From Nocardia sp. NBC_00565 (GTDB lineage: Bacteria; Actinomycetota; Actinomycetes; Mycobacteriales; Mycobacteriaceae), in assembly GCF_036345915.1 (NCBI RefSeq), contig NZ_CP107785.1, positions 1,674,001-1,738,000 of the forward strand: DNA of 64,000 bases. Reading direction: 5' to 3'. The position numbers and the translations under genes were made by a program. Positions 1 to 8,660 of this stretch are shown one piece after another. The notes beneath the pieces were generated by a model. It searched no databases and was not told the origin of the DNA. It worked only from the letters and a program-made list of their open reading frames with translations. Each line of letters begins with the position of its first letter. The first letter of the stretch is position 1.

Positions 1-398
1 AGCACATAGGACCCGGACCGGTGCACCCGGCGCACCGCGTACTCGCCGTACTCGTCCTTCTCGAACTTCACGCCGTAGCGTTCCAGCCGCTGCACCATGG
101 CGAATCCGCGCGTCGCGGTCTGATAGATGGTGCGCTGGTTGACGATTCCGTCGTTGGCCCTGGTGATCTCGGCGACGTAGTCCTCCGGTTCGGCCTTGCC
201 CGGGATCACCGCATTGTTCACCCCGTCCATGCCCATGGCCAGCGCACCGGAGTGCCGCACATGTGCCTTCTCCAGCAGCAGCACATTCGCGCCCGCCTCG
301 GCGGCGGTGAGTGCGGCCATGGTGCCCGCGGTGCCGCCGCCGATGACGAGCACGTCACAGTCGAGCCGGACCCGATCGGATAGCTCCGGGATATTCAC
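1..398 (-). CDS. AprA/fumarate-reductase-like FAD flavoprotein (3' part beyond window)
   Basis: Only the N-terminal ~132 residues are present. They show a classic FAD dinucleotide fold (DVLVIGGGTAGTMAALTAAE, then a LLLEKA strand end) followed by MGMDGVNNAVIPG and EDYVAEITRANDGIV, a layout like adenylylsulfate reductase alpha (AprA) and fumarate reductase/SDH flavoproteins. The GTG start overlaps the stop of the upstream ABC ATPase (GTGA), so it is the last known gene of the ferredoxin/ABC operon. With a small two-cluster ferredoxin in the same operon, an AprAB-like electron-transfer pair is a reasonable inference. The true substrate is unknown; organosulfur or carboxylate chemistry are both possible. 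Confidence 0.75.
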   Translation of the reverse strand, partial: MNIPELSDRVRLDCDVLVIGGGTAGTMAALTAAEAGANVLLLEKAHVRHSGALAMGMDGVNNAVIPGKAEPEDYVAEITRANDGIVNQRTIYQTATRGFAMVQRLERYGVKFEKDEYGEYAVRRVHRSGSYV

Positions 399-1153
399 AA
401 CTTCTCCAAGATTTCGGCCTTCACGGAGCTGCGATCCGCAGGCGTGCGTGGGTCCGGCACGTCGACCAGGGCGCGCAGTGCACCGCCACCCGAATTCCCG
501 TTGCTCAGCACTGCGATACGGTCGCCGATCAGCAGCGCCTCGTCCAGATCGTGGGTGACGAACACAACGGTGGTCGGGTGGGCGCGCCAGGTGTCGATCA
601 GCAAGCGCTGCATGGTCGCCCGGGTCTGGGTGTCCAGCGCGCCGAACGGTTCGTCCATCAGCACCGCGCGAGGTGATCCAGCAAGGCTGCGCGCCAACTG
701 GACTCGCTGCCGCATGCCGCCGGACAGATCGCGGGGGAGGTAGTCGGCGAAGGCGGTGAGACCGACCTCGTCCACCCAATGCTGGGCCGTCGCCTTGCGT
801 TCGGCGCGCGGCACCTTGCGCAGTTGCAGCGCGAGTTCGATGTTCTGCCGGGCGGTGCGCCACGGCAGCAGCGCGTCGTCCTGGAAGACCAGCGCGCGGT
901 CGGCGGTGGGGCCGGTCACCGGGGTCCCGTCGGCGCGGATGACACCGGCATCTGGGGTGCGCAGTCCGGCGATGGCGCGCAGCAGCGTCGACTTGCCACA
1001 GCCGGATTTGCCGACCACGACCAGGATTTCGCCGGGCGCGATGGCCAGCTCGAGCTGGTCGAGTACGGTCTTGGTGCCGTACGCGATCCGAATTCCGTCC
1101 AGGGTCAACCGCATGCCGGTCGCCGTGGTGATGGGAGCCGTGGTGGTAGTCAT
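395..1153 (-). CDS. ABC transporter ATP-binding protein (SsuB/TauB type)
   Basis: 252-residue ATPase of the nitrate/sulfonate/taurine uptake family. Walker A is GKSGCGKST, the ABC signature is LSGGMRQR, Walker B is AVLMDEPFGALD and the H-loop is FVTHD. The ATG at 1153 overlaps the permease stop as ATGA; an upstream in-frame extension lies inside the permease gene and was rejected. It powers the permease at 1150-1992 and substrate capture by the lipoprotein at 1989-3416. Substrate class is inferred from family only. Confidence 0.9.
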   Translation of the reverse strand: MTTTTAPITTATGMRLTLDGIRIAYGTKTVLDQLELAIAPGEILVVVGKSGCGKSTLLRAIAGLRTPDAGVIRADGTPVTGPTADRALVFQDDALLPWRTARQNIELALQLRKVPRAERKATAQHWVDEVGLTAFADYLPRDLSGGMRQRVQLARSLAGSPRAVLMDEPFGALDTQTRATMQRLLIDTWRAHPTTVVFVTHDLDEALLIGDRIAVLSNGNSGGGALRALVDVPDPRTPADRSSVKAEILEKL

Positions 1154-1992
1154 TCGGCGACCTCTCGCGGCAGCCAGCGGGTGATGCGGCGTCCGGCCAA
1201 TTCGACGATGCCGGAGGTGCCGAAGCCGAGGACGCCGATGGTGATCATCCCGACGAAGACCCCCGGGTAGTCGACAATGGTGTAGGCCTGCCAGGTCCGG
1301 TAGCCGATGCCGAGGCGTCCGGAGATCATCTCGGCCGAGATGAGGCAGATCCACGCCACTCCCATGCCGACCGACAAACCACTGAAAACGCCCGGCAGGA
1401 TGCCCGGAAAGACCACCCGCACAAGCACATCGGTGCGCGATGCGCCCAATGTGCGCAACGCGTCCTCCCAGATGGTGGGCAGTGCGCGCACCGCGTGCCT
1501 GGTGCTCACCAGCACCGGGAACAGCGAGGCCGTGAAGGTGATGAAGACGATGCCGGACTCGTCGCTCGGGAACAGCAGAATCGCCACCGGCACCAGCGCG
1601 ATCGCCGGGATCGGCCGGGCCAGCTCAGTGAGCGGGCCGAATACCGCGGCCAGCAGCCCGGAACGACCGAGCCCGATACCGGCGAGCACGCCGACCACCG
1701 CCGCGAGACCGAATCCGGTGAGGATCCGGATCAGCGACTGCGCGACATCCACGTAGTACTGGTTCTTGTGGAACTGCCGACCGAATTCGGCGACGATCTC
1801 GGTCACCGTGGGCAGCGTGTCGAAGCGCAACCAGAATCGGACATTGTTGGCGGTGAGCAGCTGCCACAGCCCGATGGCGGTCGCGACCGAAGCCACTTGG
1901 AGCAGGCGGGTGCGCCACGCGGAGCGTCCGCGCGCCGTGGTGGTCTCGCCGCCGTCGGCCACCACCGGGCCGACCAGCGCCGCTGTACTCAT
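1150..1992 (-). CDS. ABC transporter permease (SsuC/TauC type)
   Basis: 280-residue inner-membrane permease with about six hydrophobic segments and the BPD_transp_1 EAA-like loop (DALRTLGASRTDVLVRVVFP). Its start overlaps the substrate-binding protein stop and its stop overlaps the ATPase start (both ATGA), so the three transporter genes are translationally coupled. Family membership is clear; whether the ligand is a sulfonate, nitrate-like anion or another small molecule is not shown by the sequence. Confidence 0.9.
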   Translation of the reverse strand: MSTAALVGPVVADGGETTTARGRSAWRTRLLQVASVATAIGLWQLLTANNVRFWLRFDTLPTVTEIVAEFGRQFHKNQYYVDVAQSLIRILTGFGLAAVVGVLAGIGLGRSGLLAAVFGPLTELARPIPAIALVPVAILLFPSDESGIVFITFTASLFPVLVSTRHAVRALPTIWEDALRTLGASRTDVLVRVVFPGILPGVFSGLSVGMGVAWICLISAEMISGRLGIGYRTWQAYTIVDYPGVFVGMITIGVLGFGTSGIVELAGRRITRWLPREVAE

Positions 1993-3416
1993 CCGCGCAC
2001 CTCCGTCACGGCCTGGTCGTAGGCGATCGGCACGGCGGCCGCGTGTGCCTGCCGATACCGTTGCGCGGCAGCGGGAGTCGTGAACGGCAGGAAGGTATTG
2101 CCGTCGCGCAGCCAGGTCGCCTTATCGGCGAACCATCGCGTGCCGAGTTCGGCGTCCGGGATGTAGGCCGCGCGGATCACCTTGCCCTGTGCCTTGGCGG
2201 CCTGTACCGCGCGTAGCAGGCAGGTGGCGTCGGCGGCGGGTTGCGGCCGGTCCGCGCCGTCGAGCCACAGCTCGCCCGCCTGCGCCGAATTGTCCACGGC
2301 ACGTGCGCAGATCGGGTCGGTGCCGGTGACCCGGCTGGGGTTGGCGGTGACGGCGAGCGCCTGATCGTAATCGCCCTGGCCGGTCTCGGCGAACGCCTTG
2401 CGCAGCGGTGCGGGATCGACGAAGCGGTCGATATCGAGTTCGGCGAAATCACCGATCGACTTCAGATACTGCACATCGCCCTTGAGCGCCTCGACCAGGC
2501 TCGGCTTGATCGTGGTGTCGAAAGACGTGCCGCCCGGGCCGTTGTAGAGGTACACGACCTCCGGCGGCAGGCCGGCACCGTCGGCCACGATTTTCGCGGC
2601 CTCGAATGGCTGCTCACGCAGGAAGGTGGTCGCGTCGAGTTGGGCGGCGAGGAAGGCCTGCAGCACCTCGGGATGATCGGCGGTGTACGAGCGCCGGGCG
2701 ACCACACCGTGGAAGGTCGGTACGCCGAGTTCGGCACCGTCGTACAGCAACTTGGCCTTGTTCTGGAACACCAGGAGTCCGGGCCAGGCCACGAACTGGG
2801 CGAGCGCGCTCACCTGGTGCGATTCCAGCGCGGTGGCGCCGATCTGCGGCTGCTGGTTCAGTACCTCCACGCCCTTGGCCGGGTCCACGCCCGCGCGGGA
2901 CAGCGCCTGTACGAGGGTGCCGTGTCCGGCGGAGCCGACGCTGGCCGAAATCTTCTGTCCGGCCAGGTCATTGATCGATGAGGCGGTCGAATCCTGGGGC
3001 ACCACAACCATATTCAGCGCGCCCCTGGGGTTGTACCCGGTGACCGACACCAGCGCGGTCTTCGCCCGCTCATTGGCCTGAGTGCGAGATCCATTGATCA
3101 GCATCGGATAGTCGCCCATCGATCCGATATCGATCTTCTCGGCGAGCATCTGCGCGGTGATCGGCGCACCGGTGTCGTAGTCCTGCCACTCGACCTGGTA
3201 TTTGGCCCCGCCGCCGTCGGTGATCTTCTGTAACCGCTGCTCCAGGAAGCCCTTTGCCTTGAGTAGGGTGCCCGCCGTGACGGTGTTGATGGTCTTGGAC
3301 TGATAGCCGAGGACGACCTTGACGGTTCCGGCCGGGGTGTTGTCCGAACTCTGCAGTGAGCAGCCGGCCGCGGCGAGCGCGATGGCGAGGACGAGCGGAG
3401 CGAGGCGCTTCTTCAT
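1989..3416 (-). CDS. ABC substrate-binding lipoprotein with NosL-like C-terminal extension
   Basis: 475 residues. A lipoprotein signal (MKKRLAPLVLAIALAAAGCS, lipobox Cys19) precedes an SsuA/TauA-like periplasmic-binding fold (VKVVLGYQSKTINTVTAGTL; later AEKIDIGSMGDYPMLINGSR). The usual family length is about 320-350 residues. The last ~110 residues here (from about GELWLDGADRP to the end) form an extra domain whose pattern of a modified position followed by FLPFTTPAAAQRYRQAHAAA resembles NosL copper-chaperone folds. The NosL similarity is judged by eye and is tentative. It lies between ferredoxin and permease in the operon. Confidence 0.85.
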   Translation of the reverse strand: MKKRLAPLVLAIALAAAGCSLQSSDNTPAGTVKVVLGYQSKTINTVTAGTLLKAKGFLEQRLQKITDGGGAKYQVEWQDYDTGAPITAQMLAEKIDIGSMGDYPMLINGSRTQANERAKTALVSVTGYNPRGALNMVVVPQDSTASSINDLAGQKISASVGSAGHGTLVQALSRAGVDPAKGVEVLNQQPQIGATALESHQVSALAQFVAWPGLLVFQNKAKLLYDGAELGVPTFHGVVARRSYTADHPEVLQAFLAAQLDATTFLREQPFEAAKIVADGAGLPPEVVYLYNGPGGTSFDTTIKPSLVEALKGDVQYLKSIGDFAELDIDRFVDPAPLRKAFAETGQGDYDQALAVTANPSRVTGTDPICARAVDNSAQAGELWLDGADRPQPAADATCLLRAVQAAKAQGKVIRAAYIPDAELGTRWFADKATWLRDGNTFLPFTTPAAAQRYRQAHAAAVPIAYDQAVTEVRG

Positions 3417-3446
3417 GGGGGAGCTCTGGTTCTCTGGTGGTGGAAT

Positions 3447-3674
3447 TCAGCGGAGCAGGTAGGGCATATTGACGGTGACCGCGCCGGTCGGGCAGCGAGC
3501 CGCGCACGGGCCGCAGTACCAGCACTCGTCCACATGCATGAAGGCCTTGCCGTTCTCGGGATTGATGGCCAGCGAATCGAGTGGGCAGATTTCCACACAC
3601 AGCGTGCAGCCCTGGATGCAGAGCGATTCGTCGATGGTGACCGGGATATCGGCGCGCTGGTTCGCGAGTGCCAT
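3447..3674 (-). CDS. small 2x[4Fe-4S] ferredoxin (AprB-like)
   Basis: 75 residues with two cluster motifs: CIQGCTLCVEICP and CWYCGPCAARCP, eight cysteines in the bacterial 8Fe-8S arrangement. The start is taken as the ATG at 3674 (MALANQRAD), which overlaps the GntR stop as ATGA; an ATG 15 bases further upstream would overlap more of GntR. It is the likely electron partner of the flavoprotein at the far end of the operon, an arrangement like AprA/AprB split by a transporter. The partnership is inference from context. Confidence 0.9.
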   Translation of the reverse strand: MALANQRADIPVTIDESLCIQGCTLCVEICPLDSLAINPENGKAFMHVDECWYCGPCAARCPTGAVTVNMPYLLR

Positions 3675-4459
3675 CAGATGACCTTCCATTCGGGTGCGCT
3701 GCGGATGAGACTGCCGCGCATGGTGATTCGGTCCCCGCGCATCCGGATGTACTCCAGATCGACCGGGCGGCCGTCGTCGAGGCGGGTCAGTCGTTCGAGC
3801 ATCAGCAGCGCCGCGCCCTCGGGGGTTTCCAGGGTGGCGGCGGTGTGGGCGTCGGCGGTGATCGCTTCCAGCGCGAGGTCGGCGGAGCCGAGCGGGCCGC
3901 CGCTGATCTGTTCGATCAGGACGAAGATGTCGTTGGTCTCCAGATCGTGCCCGAGGATCTCGGTGCCGATATCGGGTGCGAGATAGGTCAGATCCAGGCT
4001 CAGCGGCAGATCCGCGAGGTAGCGCAGTCGTTCGATATACACCACGCGCGCACCGGGATCGAGCCCCAGCCGGCGCGCGACCGCGGGCGGCGCGGTGACA
4101 TGCAGGGCCGAGCGCACCTCGTTGCGCACCGTGCCGTGCCCCTTCAACGTCTCCTGCAGGCCGAGCAGCTGGTCCAGCCCGTGGTCGTACTTCCGCTTCG
4201 CGACGCGAGTGCCCACCTTCGGCACCCGATCGATCAGGCCCTCCTCCTTGAGCATCGCCAGCGCGTCCCGGACGGTATTGCGCGAGGCGTCGAATTCCGC
4301 GACGAGCTGCTGCTCACTCGGCAACACCTCGTCGAACGCCCCGGCATGGATCTGATGACGCAGTACGTCGGCCACCCGCCGCGCCAGATCGGCCCGCAAG
4401 CGCCGCACGGGCGTCGGCTCTGCCGCCACCTCCGCCGCCTTTCTCTCGCTGACCTGCAT
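3674..4459 (-). CDS. GntR family regulator (HutC/UTRA type)
   Basis: 261 residues. An N-terminal winged helix (residues ~25-90: LPSEQQLVAEFDASRNTVRD, EGLIDRVPKVGTRVAK) is followed by a UTRA ligand-binding domain. The ATG at 4459 (MQVSERKAAEV) is chosen because further upstream the frame has no GntR character. It heads the operon and overlaps the ferredoxin, so it probably controls its own operon; a 14-bp direct repeat upstream (4527-4540, 4580-4593) is a candidate operator. Confidence 0.9.
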   Translation of the reverse strand: MQVSERKAAEVAAEPTPVRRLRADLARRVADVLRHQIHAGAFDEVLPSEQQLVAEFDASRNTVRDALAMLKEEGLIDRVPKVGTRVAKRKYDHGLDQLLGLQETLKGHGTVRNEVRSALHVTAPPAVARRLGLDPGARVVYIERLRYLADLPLSLDLTYLAPDIGTEILGHDLETNDIFVLIEQISGGPLGSADLALEAITADAHTAATLETPEGAALLMLERLTRLDDGRPVDLEYIRMRGDRITMRGSLIRSAPEWKVI

Positions 4460-4526
4460 GGATAGCGACGATAGTTGGCTTTCTCGGCCGCGAATCCCAC
4501 GTCGAAGGCACCGCAATTCAAGGGAT

Positions 4527-4593
4527 GTTATTGCGCCGCCCCTGACCTCAGCTGACCTGGGCGAATAGGCTATCCAGTGGTTATTGCGCCACC
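4527..4593. promoter_or_regulatory. 14-bp direct repeat upstream of GntR operon
   Basis: GTTATTGCGCCGCC at 4527-4540 and GTTATTGCGCCACC at 4580-4593 match at 13 of 14 positions, 53 bp apart (five helical turns), upstream of the GntR-led operon. The otherwise gene-free stretch 4460-4723 holds nothing else recognisable. An operator role for GntR is inferred from position. Confidence 0.4.
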
Positions 4594-4723
4594 CACCGCG
4601 AAGGCCGCGGGTTTCGATCACGCAGATTCGAAAGACGGAGATGGCCGGGCCGGGTAGGAGATTATCCGGATCGTCGAGTAGCGCGGCATCACTCCGCGGA
4701 GGGACGCGAGGTCCCCGCTGAGG

Positions 4724-6373
4724 GTGATGATCTGGTTCGATCGGATCCCTACCATGGCGGGCGTGGCCGTTGTCGCGGGTATCGTCCGCTGTCGCGCTCT
4801 GCTGATCGTGGGGGTGTGTGGGTTGTTGCTGTCGGTCGCGATGGCGTCCGCTGCCGCGGACTCGCCTGCCGCCGGCGCGGATATTTCGGTCGCGCAGTCC
4901 CTCGGTGATCGTGAGCTGACGGTGGTGTTGCGCCGGGTGACCAGTGTGCCGGGGCCGTTGCGGGTGGATGTGGTGACCCATACCGGTACCGCCGCCGGGC
5001 GACTCACGTTGGCGGTGACGCCGACCGGTGCGACCACGGAGTCGACCCTGCCCGCCGCGGGAGTGCCCACGGCCGAGACGGTGGTCGACCTCGGCGGCAC
5101 ACCCGGAATGTATTCGGCCACTGTGACAATGGACCGCGCCGGTCCGTGGGAGCTGGCCATTGGCGACGGCGTGCGGGTGGCTCGGATTCCCTTCATTGTG
5201 CCCGCACAGGTGACCTCCCCACCCGAATGTCTGGTCTACGGCGGATTTCTGGTGGCGGGTGTGCTGCTGCCCGTCGCGGTGGTGATCGCGATTCGCGCTC
5301 GGCGCACTGGGTGGGCGCTGGTTCCGGCCGCCGGGATGGTAGCCGGGGTCGCGGTGTCGGTGACCGCCGCGCTCCTGTCGGCGTCCCTGCCGCTGCCGCC
5401 GCAACCCGGCGGTCAGCTCGATCCGACGGTGGACAACGTCACCGATCCCTACGCGCTGAACCAGCCGTTGATCTCCGACTTCTCACGTCCTCCTGTTCTG
5501 CTCACGATCGCGGGCTCGCCGGTAAAGGCCGGGCAGCCAGGCGATCTCGACCTCGTGCTGATCGACGCGGCCACCGGTGCGCTCGTCGATGATCTGCTCG
5601 TGCACGACAGTGCGCTGATGCATCTGCTGGTGGTCGGACCGACCGGGCGTCTGTCGCATCTGCATCCGGTCCGGATCGGACCCGGTCGCTATAAGGTTCA
5701 TCTGGCCTCGCCCGAGGCCGGGCATCACGCGGTGTCGGCGGAGTTGGCGCGGCGCGGCGGTGGTGTTCAAATGGTGCGCGCCGCAGCCGGTTTCACGGTG
5801 GGAGCCGGTGAGGCGTCAGGGATCGCGCCGCAATCACCCGGCACCCCGGTGCATCTCGGCGGCGATGACAAGACCGCGTCGACCGTGGTCGACGGTAATC
5901 CGGTCACCATCAGGACGACTGCTCCGGTCGCCGGTGCCCCGACGACGATCACCGCCGAATTCGGCGATGCCGCCGACCTGCAGCCGTGGCTCGGCATGGT
6001 CGGACACATGATCATGGCGGGCCCGCTACCAGATGAAACGGATATCGCCGCGGCCGTGCAGAATTCACCGGTGTGGGGTCACGGTCACTCGATGGGGGCG
6101 ACATCGATGCAGGGCATGGCTGATATGCCGGGGATGGATATGCCCGGGATGAGCGGTATGACCGAGGCCGGCGGCGGACGCGGAACCATGCTCATGCCGC
6201 CCGTCAACGGCGACAGCGCCGCCGACGAAACCGTCGCGGCGTACGGACCGGATGTTCCGTTCACCTATACGTTCCCGGTCGTGGGCCGGTACCGACTGTG
6301 GATCCAGGTCGAACGGCGCTACACCGTGCTGACCGTCCCCGTCGTCCTCGATGTGGCGGGAGCGCGGCGATGA
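4724..6373 (+). CDS. membrane-anchored envelope protein with FixH/YtkA-like domains and Met-rich segment
   Basis: 549 residues from the first ATG; ATG 4754 (MAGVAVVAG) is an alternative start. An N-terminal signal or membrane segment, then a beta-rich domain ending GPWELAIG (FixH/YtkA-like), two central membrane segments (ECLVYGGFLVAGVLLPVAVV; MVAGVAVSVTAALLSAS), then a large exported region. Near the C-terminus there is a Met/His-rich stretch, HGHSMGATSMQGMADMPG continuing with MDMPGMSGM, typical of Cu(I)-binding periplasmic proteins. It overlaps the next gene (ATGA). A role in copper handling or delivery is likely; no enzyme motif was seen. Confidence 0.7.
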   Translation: MMIWFDRIPTMAGVAVVAGIVRCRALLIVGVCGLLLSVAMASAAADSPAAGADISVAQSLGDRELTVVLRRVTSVPGPLRVDVVTHTGTAAGRLTLAVTPTGATTESTLPAAGVPTAETVVDLGGTPGMYSATVTMDRAGPWELAIGDGVRVARIPFIVPAQVTSPPECLVYGGFLVAGVLLPVAVVIAIRARRTGWALVPAAGMVAGVAVSVTAALLSASLPLPPQPGGQLDPTVDNVTDPYALNQPLISDFSRPPVLLTIAGSPVKAGQPGDLDLVLIDAATGALVDDLLVHDSALMHLLVVGPTGRLSHLHPVRIGPGRYKVHLASPEAGHHAVSAELARRGGGVQMVRAAAGFTVGAGEASGIAPQSPGTPVHLGGDDKTASTVVDGNPVTIRTTAPVAGAPTTITAEFGDAADLQPWLGMVGHMIMAGPLPDETDIAAAVQNSPVWGHGHSMGATSMQGMADMPGMDMPGMSGMTEAGGGRGTMLMPPVNGDSAADETVAAYGPDVPFTYTFPVVGRYRLWIQVERRYTVLTVPVVLDVAGARR

Positions 6374-6804
6374 GCGCGCCCGAATCAGCCGCCCGGGTAA
6401 TCGATCGCCGGGTTCTGCTCGGCGGTGCGGTGGTGCTTGTACTCGTCGCCATCGGCTGGCTGGTGTGGCCGAGCCGGTCCGGCCCGCTGGTGCTGAAAGC
6501 CGGTACTGCGCAACATCTTGTCACCGTCTCCATCGACAGCCTGCGCATCGGAGCGACGGATATCGATGTGAGCGTCACCGACCGCACCGGTGCCACCAAA
6601 GACCATGCCGCAGTCCAGATTCAAGCGAATCAGCCGCTCATGGGATATGCGGGACAACCCGTCGCGGCGCTCGCCACCGGACCGGGACGCTTCCACGCCA
6701 CGGCGGTGTCACTGATGATGACCGGTCCGTGGGAGCTTCGAGTCTCGATCGACGAACACGACAGCGTGGACCTGCTGATCGTGCCACTCTGGGTGGGCGG
6801 CTGA
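6370..6804 (+). CDS. YtkA/FixH-like membrane-anchored protein
   Basis: 144 residues. Start ATG at 6370 overlaps the previous stop (ATGA). One N-terminal transmembrane helix (LLGGAVVLVLVAIGWLVWPS) and one outer beta-sandwich domain ending MMTGPWELRVSIDEHD. The GPWEL motif recurs in the upstream protein, which suggests domain duplication inside the operon. Function unknown; co-operonic with a Met-rich copper-like protein. Confidence 0.75.
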   Translation: MSAPESAARVIDRRVLLGGAVVLVLVAIGWLVWPSRSGPLVLKAGTAQHLVTVSIDSLRIGATDIDVSVTDRTGATKDHAAVQIQANQPLMGYAGQPVAALATGPGRFHATAVSLMMTGPWELRVSIDEHDSVDLLIVPLWVGG

Positions 6805-6854
6805 AAACCGGTATATGCCAATAACATCGGAGCACGATCAGAGATGAGGACGCG

Positions 6855-7985
6855 ATGAGTACGGCACCACCATCCGAGGCGACCGAGGCCGGACCGGTAG
6901 CGGCCGGATCCGATAACGGCACCGCGGCCCGCATCGGCGCCTGGGGCGTACTACTCGGCACCGCGGTCACGTTGGTCGGGATCAGCTGGGATATCCAGTG
7001 GCACAACGAAGTCGGTCCCGATACCTTCTTCACTCTGCCGCACCTGTTCCTCTACTCCGGTAGCGCGATCTCCGGATTCGCGAGCCTCGCCATGGTGCTC
7101 ATCGCCACCGCCGCCCAACGGGCCGGTCGGCCGGTGCCCCGGCTGGGTGGTACGCCGATCCGCGTCTTCGGCAGTAACCTCACCGCCCCGCTCGGCTATA
7201 TGGTCGCCGGAGCGGGCGCCGCATTGTTCCTGCTGTACGGCCTGCTCGACCTGGAGTGGCATTCGATCTACGGCTTCGACGCCGTGCTCAACACCCCGTC
7301 GCATGTGGCGCTGTTCCTTTCGATCTCGCTCACCATGATCGGCAGCATCATCGTCTTCGCGGCACACCGCGACCACCGCTGGGGCCGGATCGGCATCATC
7401 GTCGCGATCCCGATTCTGATCACCTTCGCCCCGATTCCCACCAACGCGCTGAACAACCTGGATCTGCCCGCCGATCCGACCATCCTCGGGATCGTGCTGT
7501 TCGGGCCGATGCTGCTGATCCTCGGCGCGGCGTTGCTGGCCCGCGCGGGTGCGGCCATCGCCATCGCCGCGTCGTTGGGCGCGATGCAGGCGGTGCTGTG
7601 GTGGTTCTCGCCGTGGGCCGCGCAGACCTACGCGTCGGCGATCGGACTCCCACTGCGTGACGGACTCACCGGGCGGCCGCCGGAACTGCCCGCCATCATG
7701 CCGATGTTCCTGATCGTCGCGGCCCTCGCCGTGGAGGGCCTGTTCTGGCTGGCCCGTGCGCGTGGGCTCGACGCCAGGAAGATCGTGCTGGTGGCCGGGG
7801 TGGTGACCGGCGTGATCATCGGCGTGACGTTCCCGCTGCAGCTGAACCTCACACATACCAAGTCGCACATCGCATTTCGTGATGTCCTGACGATCACACT
7901 GCTCGGCATTCCGCTCGGCCTGCTCGCCGGATTTCTCGGCGGCCGGTTCACCACCATGCTGCCAGCGGTGAAGGAGGCATCATGA
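6855..7985 (+). CDS. polytopic membrane protein, unknown function
   Basis: 376 residues with about ten predicted membrane helices. It contains conserved-looking intramembrane His-bearing stretches (WDIQWHNEVGPDTFFTLPHL and DLEWHSIYGFDAVLNTPSHV), which could ligate a metal or haem. The preceding gap carries a usable start context (gatgaggacgcg). It overlaps the next gene by four bases. I do not recognise a named family; context suggests part of a copper-linked membrane system. Confidence 0.75.
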   Translation: MSTAPPSEATEAGPVAAGSDNGTAARIGAWGVLLGTAVTLVGISWDIQWHNEVGPDTFFTLPHLFLYSGSAISGFASLAMVLIATAAQRAGRPVPRLGGTPIRVFGSNLTAPLGYMVAGAGAALFLLYGLLDLEWHSIYGFDAVLNTPSHVALFLSISLTMIGSIIVFAAHRDHRWGRIGIIVAIPILITFAPIPTNALNNLDLPADPTILGIVLFGPMLLILGAALLARAGAAIAIAASLGAMQAVLWWFSPWAAQTYASAIGLPLRDGLTGRPPELPAIMPMFLIVAALAVEGLFWLARARGLDARKIVLVAGVVTGVIIGVTFPLQLNLTHTKSHIAFRDVLTITLLGIPLGLLAGFLGGRFTTMLPAVKEAS

Positions 7986-8581
7986 GTACAGCATCGCGTA
8001 GCGATTCGATGAGGGGTGGTGGCCGGGTGGCGGGCGGGCCAGTACTTCGCAGGCTCGCCGTCACCGTGCTGGCGACGCTCACCCTGTCCCTGATCGCGAT
8101 CGCCCCCGCGTCCGCCTACGCGCCGGTCGATATCGTGCACACCGAGCGCGTCCAGGTGGGCCCGTACGGCGTCACCGTCGGATTCTCCACCTGGCCCATC
8201 CGCGCGATGAAGTCACTGGACTTCACCTTCCTGCCCGACGGCGGCATCGCCGATAAATCCGGGACGCTGAAGTTGACCGGACCCGCCATCCGCCCCGGCC
8301 GCCGTGCCGCCCCACTGGTCCGCCATCCCCGCAAACGCGACTCCTGGGGCCTGGACGTCAGGGCCTTCGATGCCCCCGGCACCTACACCTTCACCTTCGC
8401 GATCGATGGCCCGCTCGGACACGGCGAGGGCACTCTCGGCAACGTCGAAATCCTCGACCAGCCCGGTCCACCGCTACCTCTGAGCTGGACCATCGGCACC
8501 CTGCCACTGCTCGGCCTCATCGTGTTCCTGGTCGTCGCGTGGCGACGCACCCAACCTGGTCGTCGCCCTTTGGTTGTCTGA
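7982..8581 (+). CDS. exported CopC-like/Ig-fold protein with C-terminal anchor
   Basis: 199 residues: signal peptide (VTVLATLTLSLIAIAPASAYA), an outer beta domain (VDIVHTERVQVGPYGVTVGF...; FDAPGTYTFTFAIDGPLGHG), then one C-terminal membrane helix (LPLLGLIVFLVVAW) and an Arg-rich cytoplasmic tail. It is the last gene of the four-gene envelope operon. The topology resembles YcnI/CopC-type copper accessory proteins but no copper-ligand motif is obvious. Confidence 0.75.
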   Translation: MSTASRSDSMRGGGRVAGGPVLRRLAVTVLATLTLSLIAIAPASAYAPVDIVHTERVQVGPYGVTVGFSTWPIRAMKSLDFTFLPDGGIADKSGTLKLTGPAIRPGRRAAPLVRHPRKRDSWGLDVRAFDAPGTYTFTFAIDGPLGHGEGTLGNVEILDQPGPPLPLSWTIGTLPLLGLIVFLVVAWRRTQPGRRPLVV

Positions 8582-8660
8582 GGCGTGGGACTCATCTTTG
8601 CCTCCACCGGCGATGATCAAGTCGCGCAGACTGCCCTTGATCGGAAGAACGTAGCGCGCA

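Noticed and set aside
4460..5404. Long N-terminal extension of the GntR frame to 5404
   Set aside because: The extension overlaps the opposite-strand envelope gene and has low-complexity Arg/His-rich sequence without family character.
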